DNA from: Endothia cerciana
Lineage: Eukaryota; Ascomycota; Sordariomycetes; Diaporthales; Cryphonectriaceae
DNA: 64,000 nt
Direction: 5' to 3'
Assembly: GCA_026119935.1 (NCBI GenBank)
Contig: JALRMH010000033.1
Span: 186,001-250,000, forward strand
Under the pieces are notes generated by a model that saw nothing but the letters and a program-made list of their open reading frames with translations, did no database searches and was not told the DNA's origin. A program made the position numbers and the translations under genes. Positions 1 through 10,454 of the stretch are shown piece by piece (the first letter of the stretch is position 1; each line of letters opens with the position of its first letter).

Positions 1-1
1 C

Positions 2-184
2 CCCGCCAGCACGCTCTCACGCGCCATGCAGTATCCAGAGGGAGGGTTCAGCGTCAACGATAGGTCCGGACGGCACCAGCTGAGCAAGAGCCAGGCCAGC
101 CTAGATGACCCACAGCAGGCGAAGAAGAACCACCGTTTCAGCAAGCGACAGTCTAAGAACGGCTTGGGCACTGCGGCTTTCTGA
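2..184 (+). CDS. C-terminal end of an unidentified protein (partial)
   Basis: An open frame enters from the left edge of the window and ends at a TGA at 182-184. It gives about 60 residues. The visible tail is polar and basic: it holds SKSQASLDDPQQ followed by HRFSKRQSKNGLGTAAF and has no recognisable domain. Composition suits the disordered tail of a larger protein. The sequence after the stop becomes pyrimidine-rich and non-coding, as expected for a 3' UTR. I do not recognise the family, and the part that would identify it lies outside the window. Confidence 0.5.
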   Translation, partial: PASTLSRAMQYPEGGFSVNDRSGRHQLSKSQASLDDPQQAKKNHRFSKRQSKNGLGTAAF

Positions 185-1686
185 GTCCGCCTCTCACACT
201 ATTCGCCCACATTTGCACATCGATTCACCTCATCACACCGCATGTCAACGAGGCATTGTTGGCCCGTCCTTTAACAATATGAAACCCTACGGAGGAGGGA
301 AGGTTAGGCGAGCTGTTCCTTGCCTCCCCCCCCCCCCGGGGTTTTTTTTTTCTTTTTCCTCTTCCTTCCTTCCTTTTTTTCTCTCTTTTTTCCTTCTCCT
401 TTGTTTTGGCATTTTCCGGCGTTGGCAGGCGAAACAGGAGAGGCCGCCAGTGCTCTGCTTGGGAAGCAAGGCGGGGAAGTTTTCTCACATTGAAAGAGCA
501 AACACCATTCAGCATCGGATCGGCCTTCTGATGATCGCCCCCAAGCCCAAGGGCCATCTATTTATCTAAGCCCCTCGGAGGTCGAGGGCCGAGATTTCTT
601 TTGTTTGGGAAGGACAGATGGGCCTGGGCGGGGCAGGAAGACGCGTGCTATTATTGTATGTACAGCAACTCTTTTAATCGGCATCTGTTGAGCGCGGCGT
701 AGGCTTGACCGGATGAGGTTGGGGGGGGGGGGGGCTAGAGAGCAGGGAAGCAGAAATGAAGAGTTGAGACCTGTGTTCTCTCGGGATCAGCTGGCCCTCA
801 TATGTGATGATGGGAAATCGCAAAGTGCCTCCTCTCTGCATTCTTGGAAATGAGGCCGAGGCGATGCGGTGCGATGCAAATCCAAGTTCTACTGATCTGG
901 AGAAGAAGGGCTGACAGGAGTGACTTGCAACCCCTGATGAGGACCATGTACGTGCGTACAGTAGCGCAAGGCTGGATGCGTGCACGGACCACTGGGCCGC
1001 CGCGGAGGGTTTTTTCTTTTTTCCTTTACCTGCCGGCTGCGAGCGCTCCACCTCGTCTCCCATTTCAGACCAGTCCATCCCCCCCCAAGCCACGTCCACT
1101 TCAAGACGCGGTTGCTCCCAAGCTTCCATTTGCGGCCCCCCCGTGACTCGACTCGAACCACATCCCCCGACTCGGCTTAACGACGGAGCCAAGGGCAGCG
1201 CTACTCGCAGTCCGCTTTGCCTTCCACTTGCAAAAGATTCACCCGTCTCAATCTCGGAAAGCGGATCCACCACCCCCAGTCGGTCAAGTCAGTCGAGATG
1301 CAGGCGCAATACCGGCCGCAGTTCCCACAAAATGTGGCCCGGAGGTCGCCGCATGTCCCTGCTCCACGCCGTGGAGGGATCGGTAAGCTCGATCTCACGT
1401 CCACCGACGTCTGCAGCTCACGATCGATTGCACAGACGGCATCCGTCCTGTCCTTCCCCATCACACAGCCGGCCCCTCCTCCTCCTCCCCCGCCTCCATT
1501 GGCGTAACGCGCCCCGCGCTGCCATCCCTGTGAACCCTGTGGCCGGCTGGTCGGACTAGCCAGCGCCCAACAGGATCTGTTCCCCTGCCTTACACCCGTC
1601 CGGTCTCCTGCCCCTCCTCCACGCGCACCTGTGCGACGAGCACAACACGGCCCCCCTCGCCCAGGACATCCCTTTCCCGCACAGCC
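185..1686. other. Intergenic region: 3' UTR and SNF12 promoter/leader
   Basis: No supported gene. It holds two homopolymer runs (C12 at 326-337 followed by G4 and a T-run, and G14 at 721-734). From about 1000 to 1680 there is a long CT-rich stretch typical of a fungal promoter and 5' leader. Short open frames on both strands lack splice or family support. Confidence 0.6.
721..734. repeat. Poly-G run (G14)
   Basis: Fourteen consecutive G in intergenic DNA. It is one of many similar G or C runs in this window, all outside predicted exons. Confidence 0.95.
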
Positions 1687-3318
1687 ATGGTTGCCACACC
1701 GACTAACACCGCGGCCCTCCGCGTAAAATCAGGGCCCATGATGACCAGCCAGCAGCAGGGCCACCTCCCGGCGGTGCCCATGAGCGCGCAGCAGCAGGCC
1801 GAGCGGCACCAGCAGCAGCAGGCCGCCCACGAGCGCGCCAAGCTGCGCGCCCGCAAGCCCACCGACAAGACCATGCCTGACGGCGTCGAGGACTGCGTCG
1901 TGAGTGACGGCGTGCAGAGGTACCGCGAGCTGAGGGACTTTGAGAGGAGGCTCGATGCGACCATCACACGCAAGAGGCTGGATGTTGTGGACTCGGTGGG
2001 CAGGAATGCCAAGGTACGTCGGACCGAGGAACCCTGCTCCGGAGTCGCCGCCGCGGCGTGGACACACGTCTGCCGGTGAGGTGTGGTGCTGACTGTTAGG
2101 GCACAAAAAGCGGTTCAGGACCCTGCGCATGTGGATCACGAATACCGTCGAGGACCAGGTCTGGCAGAGTGGCGATCTGAACGCGGACAGCTTCGACTTC
2201 TCGACAAACAACGAGTCCTCCTTCCGAGTCAAGATCGAAGGCCGGCTGTTGGACGACGATGATGAACTTGACAAGGATGACGACGAGGACCCTGAGGAGG
2301 GTGAGGAAGACAAGATGGAGACAGATGCGCCGGCCGAGAACAAGGCCAAGAAGATCGAGGCCAAGAAGCCTCCACAGCCTCGTTTCTCCAACTTCTTCAA
2401 GGCGATGACGGTGGAGTTCGACCGCAGCAAGATGCGCAACGGCGCCGAGCAGAGCGTAGAATGGAAGAAGCCGGACAGGATACCGAATTCTGCCAACCCG
2501 CCCGCTGCGGCTGACTTCGACGAGCTGACCTTCAAGAGGAACGGAGACGAAAACATGAACATCACGATCAACCTCTACAGAGACGAGACGCCGGAGCGCT
2601 TCGAGCTCAGCCCGGAACTGTCAGATATCGTTGATATCGCTGCGGCCACGCGCGCCGAGGTCGTCATGGGCCTGTGGGAGTATATCAAGCTCATGGGCCT
2701 GCAAGAGGACGAGGAAAAGAGGCACTTCCGGTGTGACGAGCTGCTGCGGAAGGTATGTACAGGCATTGGGACAGAATGGGCTCAGCAGGCGACTCACCGC
2801 GTGCACAGATCATCCCGAGGGATCCAGGCCTAATCCCAGAGCTGCAAAATTATATCACTCCTCACTTGCGGCCTTTGGCCCCCGTCAAGCTCGTGTATAC
2901 GGTCCGCGTCGACGAGGAATTCCACAAGAACCCCGAACCTACCATCTACGACGTCCGCGTGCCCGTGGGCGACCCCCTGCAGGCACGCCTAACACAGTTC
3001 CTACAAGACCCGCAGTACGCGATCATGCTCCAACAGGTCAAGGGACTGGACGAGCAGCTAGCCGTGATGATCCAGGCGATCGCGGACTCCAAGGCCAAAC
3101 ACGCCTTCTTCAAGAGCCTGAGCAGCGACCCAGCCAAGTTTGTGCGCAACTGGCTTTCCTCCCAGAAACGTGATCTTGAAGTCATCGTCGGCGAGGCACC
3201 GCGTGGTGGCGGCGACGACGCAAGTGGGGACGAGTGGAGGAGGGGTGGAAAGGACAGTGTCTGGACGACGCAGAATGCGCGCGAGTCCGTCCAGTATATG
3301 CTCACTCGGCGGGTCTAG
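1687..3318 (+). CDS. SNF12: SWI/SNF and RSC complex 60-kDa subunit (SWIB domain; Snf12/Rsc6/SMARCD family)
   Basis: Predicted CDS join(1687..2013, 2111..2752, 2809..3318), 492 residues. The family is an accessory subunit of nuclear ATP-dependent chromatin remodellers. The N-terminus is Gln-rich. It is followed by the conserved ERRLDATITRKRLDV block and RFRTLRMWITNTVEDQVWQ after the first intron. A highly acidic Asp/Glu stretch comes next. The SWIB/MDM2 fold spans roughly residues 277-345: LWEYIKLMGLQ, then HFRCDELLRK, then the exon-3 part IIPRDPGLIPELQNYI. Donors are GTACGT and GTATGT. The first acceptor is ambiguous: TTAG at 2099 breaks the frame with the GTACGT donor, while AAAAAG at 2110 keeps it. 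Length fits fungal homologues. The next supported gene downstream lies on the opposite strand (convergent). Confidence 0.9.
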
Positions 3319-3517
3319 GAGGAATGGGGGAAATGGCTGGCTCTTGGTGCTCGGGGGCCGGGCGCTCAGGGAATTGCAAACCAAATGGACACCGCCAACA
3401 ACGTCTGCAGCGGGTCTTGTGAAGATGAAAGCCAATGAGAAGCCTAATGTTCTGGATGGAGAGGGTTACCTCGGCCCCGCCGAACGTGCTTGTGGTTGGC
3501 AAGAAGCTCAATCTTCG

Positions 3518-3923
3518 TCAACGGGGGCGCAGAAAAGAGCATGTGTGAGATCGTGAAGGCTCCTCGGCTTCTAGATGAGGGATGTCCCTCGCTCGTCCTG
3601 GGGGTCCGATGGGAGGGAGGAACACAAGAGCACCAAGAAGCTTAGCCAGGGGGTAGGAAGCCGTAAGGGGCCCGACGATGAAGACGAGAGCAGCGGCGAG
3701 ACTTGCGATGACGAGAACGATGCGGATTTGGAGGATTGATTCAAAGGGAAATTTTTCGTGGACACCCAGAGACAGGTCGGCGTATGTTGCGAAAGAGGTC
3801 TTGTAGTCGAGTCTCCTCACAAAGAGACGGGCGATATCTTGGAGGGTGGTCCCGGGGGGGGGGGGGGTTGTTGGCGTCCTGGCTATTTCCGCGGTAATCG
3901 TGACGCTTCGAAGAGACGAGCAT
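3518..3923 (-). pseudogene. Membrane-protein-like reading frame split by a C14 homopolymer
   Basis: On the minus strand an ATG at 3923 opens a frame (MLVSSKRHDYRGNSQDANN) that runs into fourteen C (G14 at 3854-3867 on the plus strand). The coding-looking sequence beyond the run is in another frame. It reads TTLQDIARLFVRRLDYKTSF, then a hydrophobic segment (ILQIRIVLVIASLAAALVFIVG), and ends at a stop near 3518. The frames would join if the run were one C shorter. This could be a pseudogene, a polymorphic or miscalled homopolymer, or an exon whose intron covers the run. I do not recognise the protein. It lies between two convergent genes. Confidence 0.3.
3854..3867. repeat. Poly-G run (G14)
   Basis: Fourteen G on the plus strand, inside the split minus-strand reading frame at 3518-3923. 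Confidence 0.95.
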
Positions 3924-4593
3924 GGGTATGATTTGGCTCAACCAGGTCCAGTGTATTAATTACATTGATATCAGGACTTCTGTCTTCCGCACTCTTTGGT
4001 TTCGTCCTCCATTTTCTTCTTCCCGACAGTGGTCTGGCCGCGTCACATTGAACGTTTGACCCTGGTGCCCAGCGCGCCCAGCGCCCTCCCACATCTCCGG
4101 CCTTCCTGCCCGTTCGTGAAGAGAGCGTACAATAGCATTAGGCCACATTCTCAGTAGGTTTTCCGATAACTCGTAACTTTTTTTCCTCGTCTGATACACC
4201 TGCGAAGCTGAGGATGACGATGTCAAAGAGGCTGGCGCACTTCCTTTCCGGATATTGCAGGGGCACACAGGATCAACCTCCCCCCCCCCCCCCCGGGGTG
4301 TGACGGTTCGTGAGTGCTCTTTCGTCTCACAAGGAGGATAAGGTCACCCGCGGCGAGTCCAGCGATACAACACAGTAGGCGTGCCGGATGTAGAGCGCGA
4401 ATTGACCTGGCCAAGTAACACCCCAGGATGTCCAGCGCCGTAATAATTACTCGGTCCTAGAACATGAAGGCCCGGATGAAGGCATATATTCAACCCCATC
4501 TTCCAGAATGCCGAGGCTGCATATTGGGAATAGTAGAATGCAGGGTATCATACTTCGGGGTCTCGCCCCTCTTCCAGTCGTTGTGTTAGCCGT
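3924..4593. other. Intergenic region downstream of YEN1
   Basis: No supported gene. It contains C15 at 4280-4294 followed by GGGG. It includes the 3' flank of the minus-strand resolvase gene. Minus-strand open frames here are short and lack family features. Confidence 0.5.
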
Positions 4594-6891
4594 CTAGTCC
4601 TCGCCCGTGAGATCCAGGATCGCCACCTCGCTCTCCCTCCAGATCCGCCTCCCGCCATGCCGCCTGCCGCCCTTCTCGGACCCCTGCGACTGCTCCATCA
4701 TGCGATCCGCCTCCTCCCGCGTGACCTCCACCTCCCTGACGTAGCCAAGCCACGCATCGCTGGTCCGCGGAACGTAGACCGTCGTCGTTTTCGACCTGGA
4801 TGCGAAAGGCGATGGTGCCGGCGGTGAGGACGGTATCTCTATAGGCACGGAGTGTCTGTCCGGTCTAGAAGGAGCGGCTTTGGCCTCGACCCGGAGCGGA
4901 TCGGTATTTGACCTCTCTGGTAGCGGGTGGCCCGCCGCTACCTCTGGTGGTCTCTTTGAACCAAAGGTCCGTATGTCTTCGAACTCCTCATCGTCGTCCG
5001 CCGCCGCCGCCGCCGCCGCCTTCTTTGCCATCGCCTCCGAGAGCCTCCCAAAGCTCTGGATGGAGGGCTGCGCAGCCTTCTGTGCCTCCCTGCCGGAACG
5101 TGTCGGCCTCCTCCTAGCCGGACTGCCGCTTCTGACCGCAACAGCAGCCGTGGCTGGTTGCGGGCGTTTCGGTGCCGGCGTCTCGGGCTCCTTCGCTGGC
5201 TCTGCTGCGCTGTTCGGCTTGGTGCTTATGACGTATCTGTCCAGGGCCCCAACCGGCATATCTGAAGTCTTCTTCTTCCCCGGTTTCCTCGCCGGGGCCT
5301 TCTTCTCTTTTGCTAGGTGCTTTGCTCTCTGCTGTGCCTCCCAGCCCTCGACGGCGAGCGGTGCGCCTAATTTGACCACGGATTCCGGCACCCAGACGAG
5401 ATCTGGCTGCAGCGGGTCAAAGATCTTCTTGGGCCCGCTCTTGGCCTGGCCCTCCCCATCCTCAGGCCCCTCTGCCTCGTCATCGCTATTAAGGGCCAGC
5501 CCGGACCGCCCGTACGTAGAGGCGACCTCGTCCTCCTCGGCGTCTAGGTCTATACCGACGACATCGTTCGGGACGTAGGATATGCGCAGCTCGGGCGTGG
5601 CATCCGTACTGATATGTGTCCGTCTCGCCGAGATTGCCCTGACCAGCTTCGCCTCCACTTCCTCTCGCACGCTGGCATCGTTGATGTCCCGGCCGCTGAG
5701 GTCCAGCAGGGCCCGGACTAGCAGGCCTGGTGCCAAGACCTTGATGAACTTGACGGCCCCGATCTTGTAAGTCCAGTCGAACGTCTCGGCTGTGAATGCG
5801 CGCAGGCCGACGATATCGACCTCGCCCCTGGAGGGGAACTCCCTCCTCAGCCTCTCGACAGTCGCGGCTTGCGACACCACCGGGTGGGTATAGTATCTCA
5901 GGACCTCCAAGTCTGGGAAGTCCTCGGGTATGGTCAGGGCCTTGTGCCTCACCCGGAAGGACCCGTTCTCGTTCGTCCTCAGCTCCCTGGCCAGCTCCTC
6001 CCTCCACTCCCGCAGCGCGCCCGGGTCCGACCTCTTGATCCGGCACAGCCGCGTCCCGAACCCCGCACTGGCCGCCTCGCAGGCGACCTTCACCCCACAC
6101 CCGGGCACGCCCTCGGGGACGTAGTCGCCGCCGCTCATGAGCGCGACCAGCACCAGCCCCTCCCGGCCCAGGCCCGCCGCCCCGCCGCCGCCCGGGCGCA
6201 GCAGCAGCCCGGCGGCGTCGTACACGGAGACGTGCGTGGGCGGCCCGGCCGCCCTGCCGGGGCCCTCGGCGGACCAGCCCCGCAGGGTCCGGGTGCACCC
6301 GAACATGATGGTGTCGACGTCCTCGCTCAGCACGGCGTCCACGAGGCCCCGGCGCTGCAGCAGGGCGCACTCGGCCTCGGCCTCGCCCGGCGCGTCGTGG
6401 GCCGCGAAGCCGAAGAGCCGGATCAGGCGCCGGGCCATGGCGGCGGAGACGGTGTCGCCGGGGCCGCGGGAGCGCCTGTGGCGCTTGAAGGCGGGCTTGT
6501 TGGGCCCGTCGAAGACGAAGATGGGCGTGATGGCCAGGGAGAGCAGGCGCACGAGGCGGTAGAAGAGGGTGCGGATCGCGGGGCTGGCGCCGCCTTCCGT
6601 TGATCAATGAGGGTTAGCCCGAGGGGGTTGAGAAGAAAGAAGAAAAGGTTAGGTAGGGGGTGGGTCAGGGTGTGAGATATACCTCTGGCGGCCTGGGCCT
6701 GGAAGGACCATATTGCGAAGTCGATCGCGAGACGCAGTGGTTGCCCTGTCTGCTCGAGGTGGTCTATGGCCAGTTTGCACAGCGAGACCCGCTGGCCGGG
6801 GCCAATCTCCTTGTAGATGCTTCTCATATGAACCCGGTTAGCCGTGCACAGCGCTGCAGAGGAGGAGGTCAACAAACCCTTTGATGCCCAT
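4594..6891 (-). CDS. YEN1: Holliday junction resolvase of the Yen1/GEN1 type (XPG/Rad2 nuclease superfamily)
   Basis: Predicted CDS on the minus strand, join(6891..6878, 6819..6683, 6593..4594), 716 residues. The family cuts four-way DNA junctions during recombinational repair. The first exon is only 14 nt and encodes MGIKG; splicing yields MGIKGIYKEIGPGQRVSL. The N-nuclease half shows LAIDFAIWSF and PIFVFDGPNKPAFKRHRRS. The internal half shows the acidic metal-binding block APGEAEAECALLQRRGLVDA, then LSEDVDTIMFG, and LMSGGDYVPEGVPGCGVK of the helix-two-turn-helix region. PDLVWVPESVVKLGAPLAVE near residue 400 resembles the GEN1 chromodomain. The C-terminal third is disordered and basic. SP/TP motifs sit beside Lys/Arg clusters at about residues 520-545, as in Cdk-controlled nuclear import of yeast Yen1. 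It ends in DLTGED. Confidence 0.9.
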
Positions 6892-7718
6892 GTCGGATGC
6901 TTCGGTATGGAGCAAGTGATCTGAGCCTGCTGTCATGCCATGACGTCCTGTAGCAATCACGCCGGATGCCTGCGCCGACAGCGGGTTGAAGTCGAAGATC
7001 GGGATCAGTAGTCGTCAGCTGTGACTTTCTGATGTCGTCAATGTCAACGACGAGAGGGCTGAAGTGGCTTTATTGACCTTTTACCCGTTTGGGCGAAGGT
7101 TGCAGGGGTTTCTCTCGTTACCACAGAGACAGGCCCATCGAGCCGCGGACCCTGTACTCCAAACTTCCCTGCCGGCAAAGACGTTCCCTCGTTCACCCTC
7201 TCCAGATAAATAACATCAGCAACCTGCCATGTACGAAAGGCTCGTGTCTAAACATCCACGTCAATGGATCATCTTGACCCGCCCATATCTGGTCAACCGC
7301 TCCGCCAGAGACATCGCCTCTCGACTTCACATCAATCCCGTCCATCTATGGCAAGAGTGCCGGAATGAACGCACGAACAAAACACGCCAATACGCTACTG
7401 CCCAGTATACTCACAACAAATACTCGAAGCCCCATCTGTCCACACCCCCCCCCCCCCAAGAAAAGGGTCACAACGGTTAAACTGAATGAGTGGATCGAGA
7501 CATGTACGAGTTTAGAATCGGCGAGGGGTAGCCATAGGTCATGGGACTTCCCAATGCTGTTGAGGGAAGATGTCCGGGCTGGCGGAGAACCTCGGCCCTG
7601 ATTGCGCTGGGCGTCCTGGGGGCATACAGGTAAAAGAGAGACTTGCTGTCTCAGAAGATGTTCTGGCCCTCAACACACCGTAGCACCGTCTGGGAGGACA
7701 TCGTTGCGGCTGAGGTCA
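6892..7718. other. Intergenic region: YEN1 promoter and regulator 3' flank
   Basis: No gene supported. Contains C13 at 7445-7457. The two flanking genes are both on the minus strand. Confidence 0.6.
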
Positions 7719-9921
7719 CTACAGGAAGACGTCCGAGGTGTCAAGCTGGAAGTCTTGCACCAGAGTCGCCCAGTCCGGCCAGTCAACCAAGCTACTGTCG
7801 AGACCGTATTCGTCTGCTGCCGTACCCTCCATGCCCGGAGCGGGACCGTCGCCAGCCACGGAGTTCTCGCCGGACGCTGACCCTGAGTCAGACGGGCCTT
7901 CTCTTCCGGTCCCGGGCCTTCTGTTCTGGAGTTTCCCTCTCACGGCCACAGCCTTCTTCCTGAGGACTGCCAGGACTAACAGCTTTGGCCCGAGGCTGGT
8001 GGCGGGCTCACTATGCACATCATTGGCAAAGAAGGTGTCGACAGCCTGCCAAGCCATGTCGATGTTGGGCCCCTCAGGCTTCACGCACAGGTGCAGCAGT
8101 ACATACATCATGACGTTGGACTGTGGGTAGGCCCTCTTCGTCCATGCGAATTGCTTGAGGAGGCCATCCTCAGTGTACATCTTCCGGTCCAAGATCTCCA
8201 ATGCCTCAGTCAGGTTCTCCTCGGTTGCAAAGTCCGAGTGGAGGCCGGCCCGCTGCTGCAGGAGGATCCATTGCAGCCTCGTGACGAAATCGGTCTTCTT
8301 CAGCAAGAAAAGCGTACAGAAGAAGGTCAGGCGCTGCTGGGGTATCACCGGGTTGCACCGGACGAGCCACTTGTCGAGCCGTTCCCGGAGCTCCTGGATG
8401 GACTTTGCCCTGACGGCCTCGCTCGGGGGGGACGACGGCGCCGAGGATGCGGCCATGGCTGCGAGCTTCTGCATCGTCTGGAAAAGATCGATGGCGATCA
8501 GGGAGAAAGTCATGGTGGTCCAGCCTGGTCTCGGCTCGGGGGGCTTGTCCATGTCGGGCGTGAGATCCGAGTCGTTGACGTTGGCGGGAAGATTGACGTC
8601 CGACATCAGCAGCGGGCCGTTGGAGTTTTCAAGGCCGTAGTCCTCCCCAGCTCGACTGTCCCGTGTCAGAAGATGCCACCACAGGCGACGACGGATCTCC
8701 GCCTGAAATGGAGAGAGGCCGAGGCGCTTGCCGTCACGATGAAGACCCAGCGATTGGGCTATGCGTATGCTAAGACCATTGAGGATCCATATCCCCTTGC
8801 CGCGGTTGTGCATGCGGAGTGCAGCCTGAAGAAAAGGGTCAGAGCGGGATAAGGGAAGAACCTGACAGCTGATGATACGTAAGAGGAACACGGCGGGACA
8901 TACCACATATATGGTCAGGGCGTGGAGACCAGCTATTGTGGGGCGGTCCAAGAAGTTCCCATGCGCAAACGCCTGTTCGAGTCCGAGCTTGAACCGGAGA
9001 AGCACAGTATCCTTATCCTCCTTCAGAACCAGTTCCGCCTCTGCAGGATCAAATGAGACTGTTGAAGCATAGTAGATAGCAAAACTTAACGCTAGATGTT
9101 CATAAGATGCCGTGGCAGGGTCGTTGATAACCGAGTAGACTTTGACCTCGTCGGTGGGAAGGTGCAGAAGTTTCAGTCCAGCACAAGCCTCCACGGCGTC
9201 CACATAAATGGTCCATAATCGCACAGCCAAAGCACTCGGCGGATGAAGACTGGCTGGTGATATTGTCGGATCGGGGGAGGAGAGGATTCCTAAAGGGTTG
9301 AAGGGCGGGGGTACCGTTGGCCCCGGGGTGGTCTCCGGGGGGGTCAGTACAGACTCGATGCCGTGCTCCTATGGCGCCCGTCAGACTCGCATCCCTTCTT
9401 CATACGGCCCGTTCAACTCATGTGCTGACTTCTTTAATGACCCTAGCAAGCAAGACCTCATTGAAGTACTGGCTTGCTGTGCCCTTCTGGATGAGGATAT
9501 CCTCCCTGGACTTTGACGGGCCAGGGTATAGAGAGTTGTTCGGCTGACCCGAGCCGGCCGAGCCCTCATTATTTGGAGATCTCCTTTCCAGATTCCCAGC
9601 TTCCCTGGCCTTGATGAGGCTTCTCTCTAGGTCTGAGATACGGGAGGACATATCCGCGACTATCGTCCGCTTCGTCCGCCGTACCCGGGGCCCAGAGGGC
9701 GGGTACTCGCAGGCCCGGCCCGAGCGTCTGCAGGCCGAGCATTGCTCACGCTTGTCACATCGAATCTTCTTGCGGTTACAAGCATGGCAAGAGCGGGGCT
9801 GAAAAGGTCTGGCGGGCGGTGCTGCTTCGGCAGATGATGTTCGCTGTGTTGGTCCCCCTTCGGCCTCGGGCGGTAGAGAGACGCTCGACCGATCTTCTGG
9901 AGAATTGGAGGCCATATTCAT
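7719..9921 (-). CDS. Zn2Cys6 fungal transcription factor
   Basis: Predicted CDS on the minus strand, join(9921..9430, 9368..8904, 8825..7719), 687 residues. The N-terminal binuclear zinc cluster at about residues 44-72 reads SCHACNRKKIRCDKREQCSAC followed by RRSGRACEYP. A Lys/Arg-rich linker and a short coiled coil (MSSRISDLERSLIKAREAG) follow, suggesting a dimer. The middle homology region carries the fungal_trans signature: NGLSIRIAQSLGLHRDGKRL, then RRRLWWHLLTRDSRAGEDYG. Intron 1 uses GTCAGC..ATAG and intron 2 GTATGT..CAG; both keep frame. It is divergent from an MFS transporter gene 533 bp away, which is a common regulator/target arrangement. The inducer is unknown. Confidence 0.88.
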
Positions 9922-10454
9922 ATGGAATGTTGCAATACGTTATTCTAAGACCCCTGGACGGTACCTACAGGAACTCGGCGGGAGTGCCTGAGTCTTCGAG
10001 GGGGGATGGGTCCTTTTCCCAAGGGGCGGGAGGACGTCGGTTTTAAGACCGAGAGGCTTAGTCACTCATCGAACTCGGCCCGTCGTCTGCGCATTTTATG
10101 CCCGAGCCCGAGAGGACATCACGGACTCAAAATCCCTCGGAACAAAGATTGCCATTTTCTTCCTCTTTTGGTCCCCCGAAGCCGGCCAACAATGCATAAA
10201 TCACTTCAGCTCGCTGATCTCCTTGCCGTGGGAGTCATCTCGGCGGAAGCGTTTTGCAACCCCGAGAGTCTTCCACCGCCTCGAGATTGTGTCGACAGGC
10301 CGTGCCAGAGGGCCGAGTTAGTCTTATCGAGCGGCGCCTAGGTATAAATCACGAAGCACACCTTGCAAGATCTTTCTTTCTACGTATGGAAATACTCGCT
10401 GCAGACAAGGCTCATCGATCCCCCGAGCCTCTCTCACCCCTAGAAGAGAACACC
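9922..10454. promoter_or_regulatory. Divergent promoter between Zn2Cys6 regulator and MFS transporter
   Basis: A 533-bp shared upstream region. It contains TATAAAT at 10343-10349, about 110 bp before the chosen transporter ATG, several CTCGGC elements in both orientations, and one inverted CGG repeat at 10037-10052. A joint control region is inferred from gene orientation. Confidence 0.6.
10037..10052. promoter_or_regulatory. Candidate Zn2Cys6 operator: inverted TCGGT-N6-ACCGA
   Basis: Perfect 5-bp arms TCGGT and ACCGA around the spacer TTTAAG. Inverted CGG triplets with a fixed spacer are the classic binding form for dimeric Zn2Cys6 proteins. Binding by the adjacent regulator is inferred. 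Confidence 0.45.

Noticed and set aside
5489..6607. Arg/Pro-rich long minus-strand frame overlapping YEN1
   Set aside because: Out-of-frame reading of GC-rich YEN1 exon 3; composition is typical of a shadow frame.
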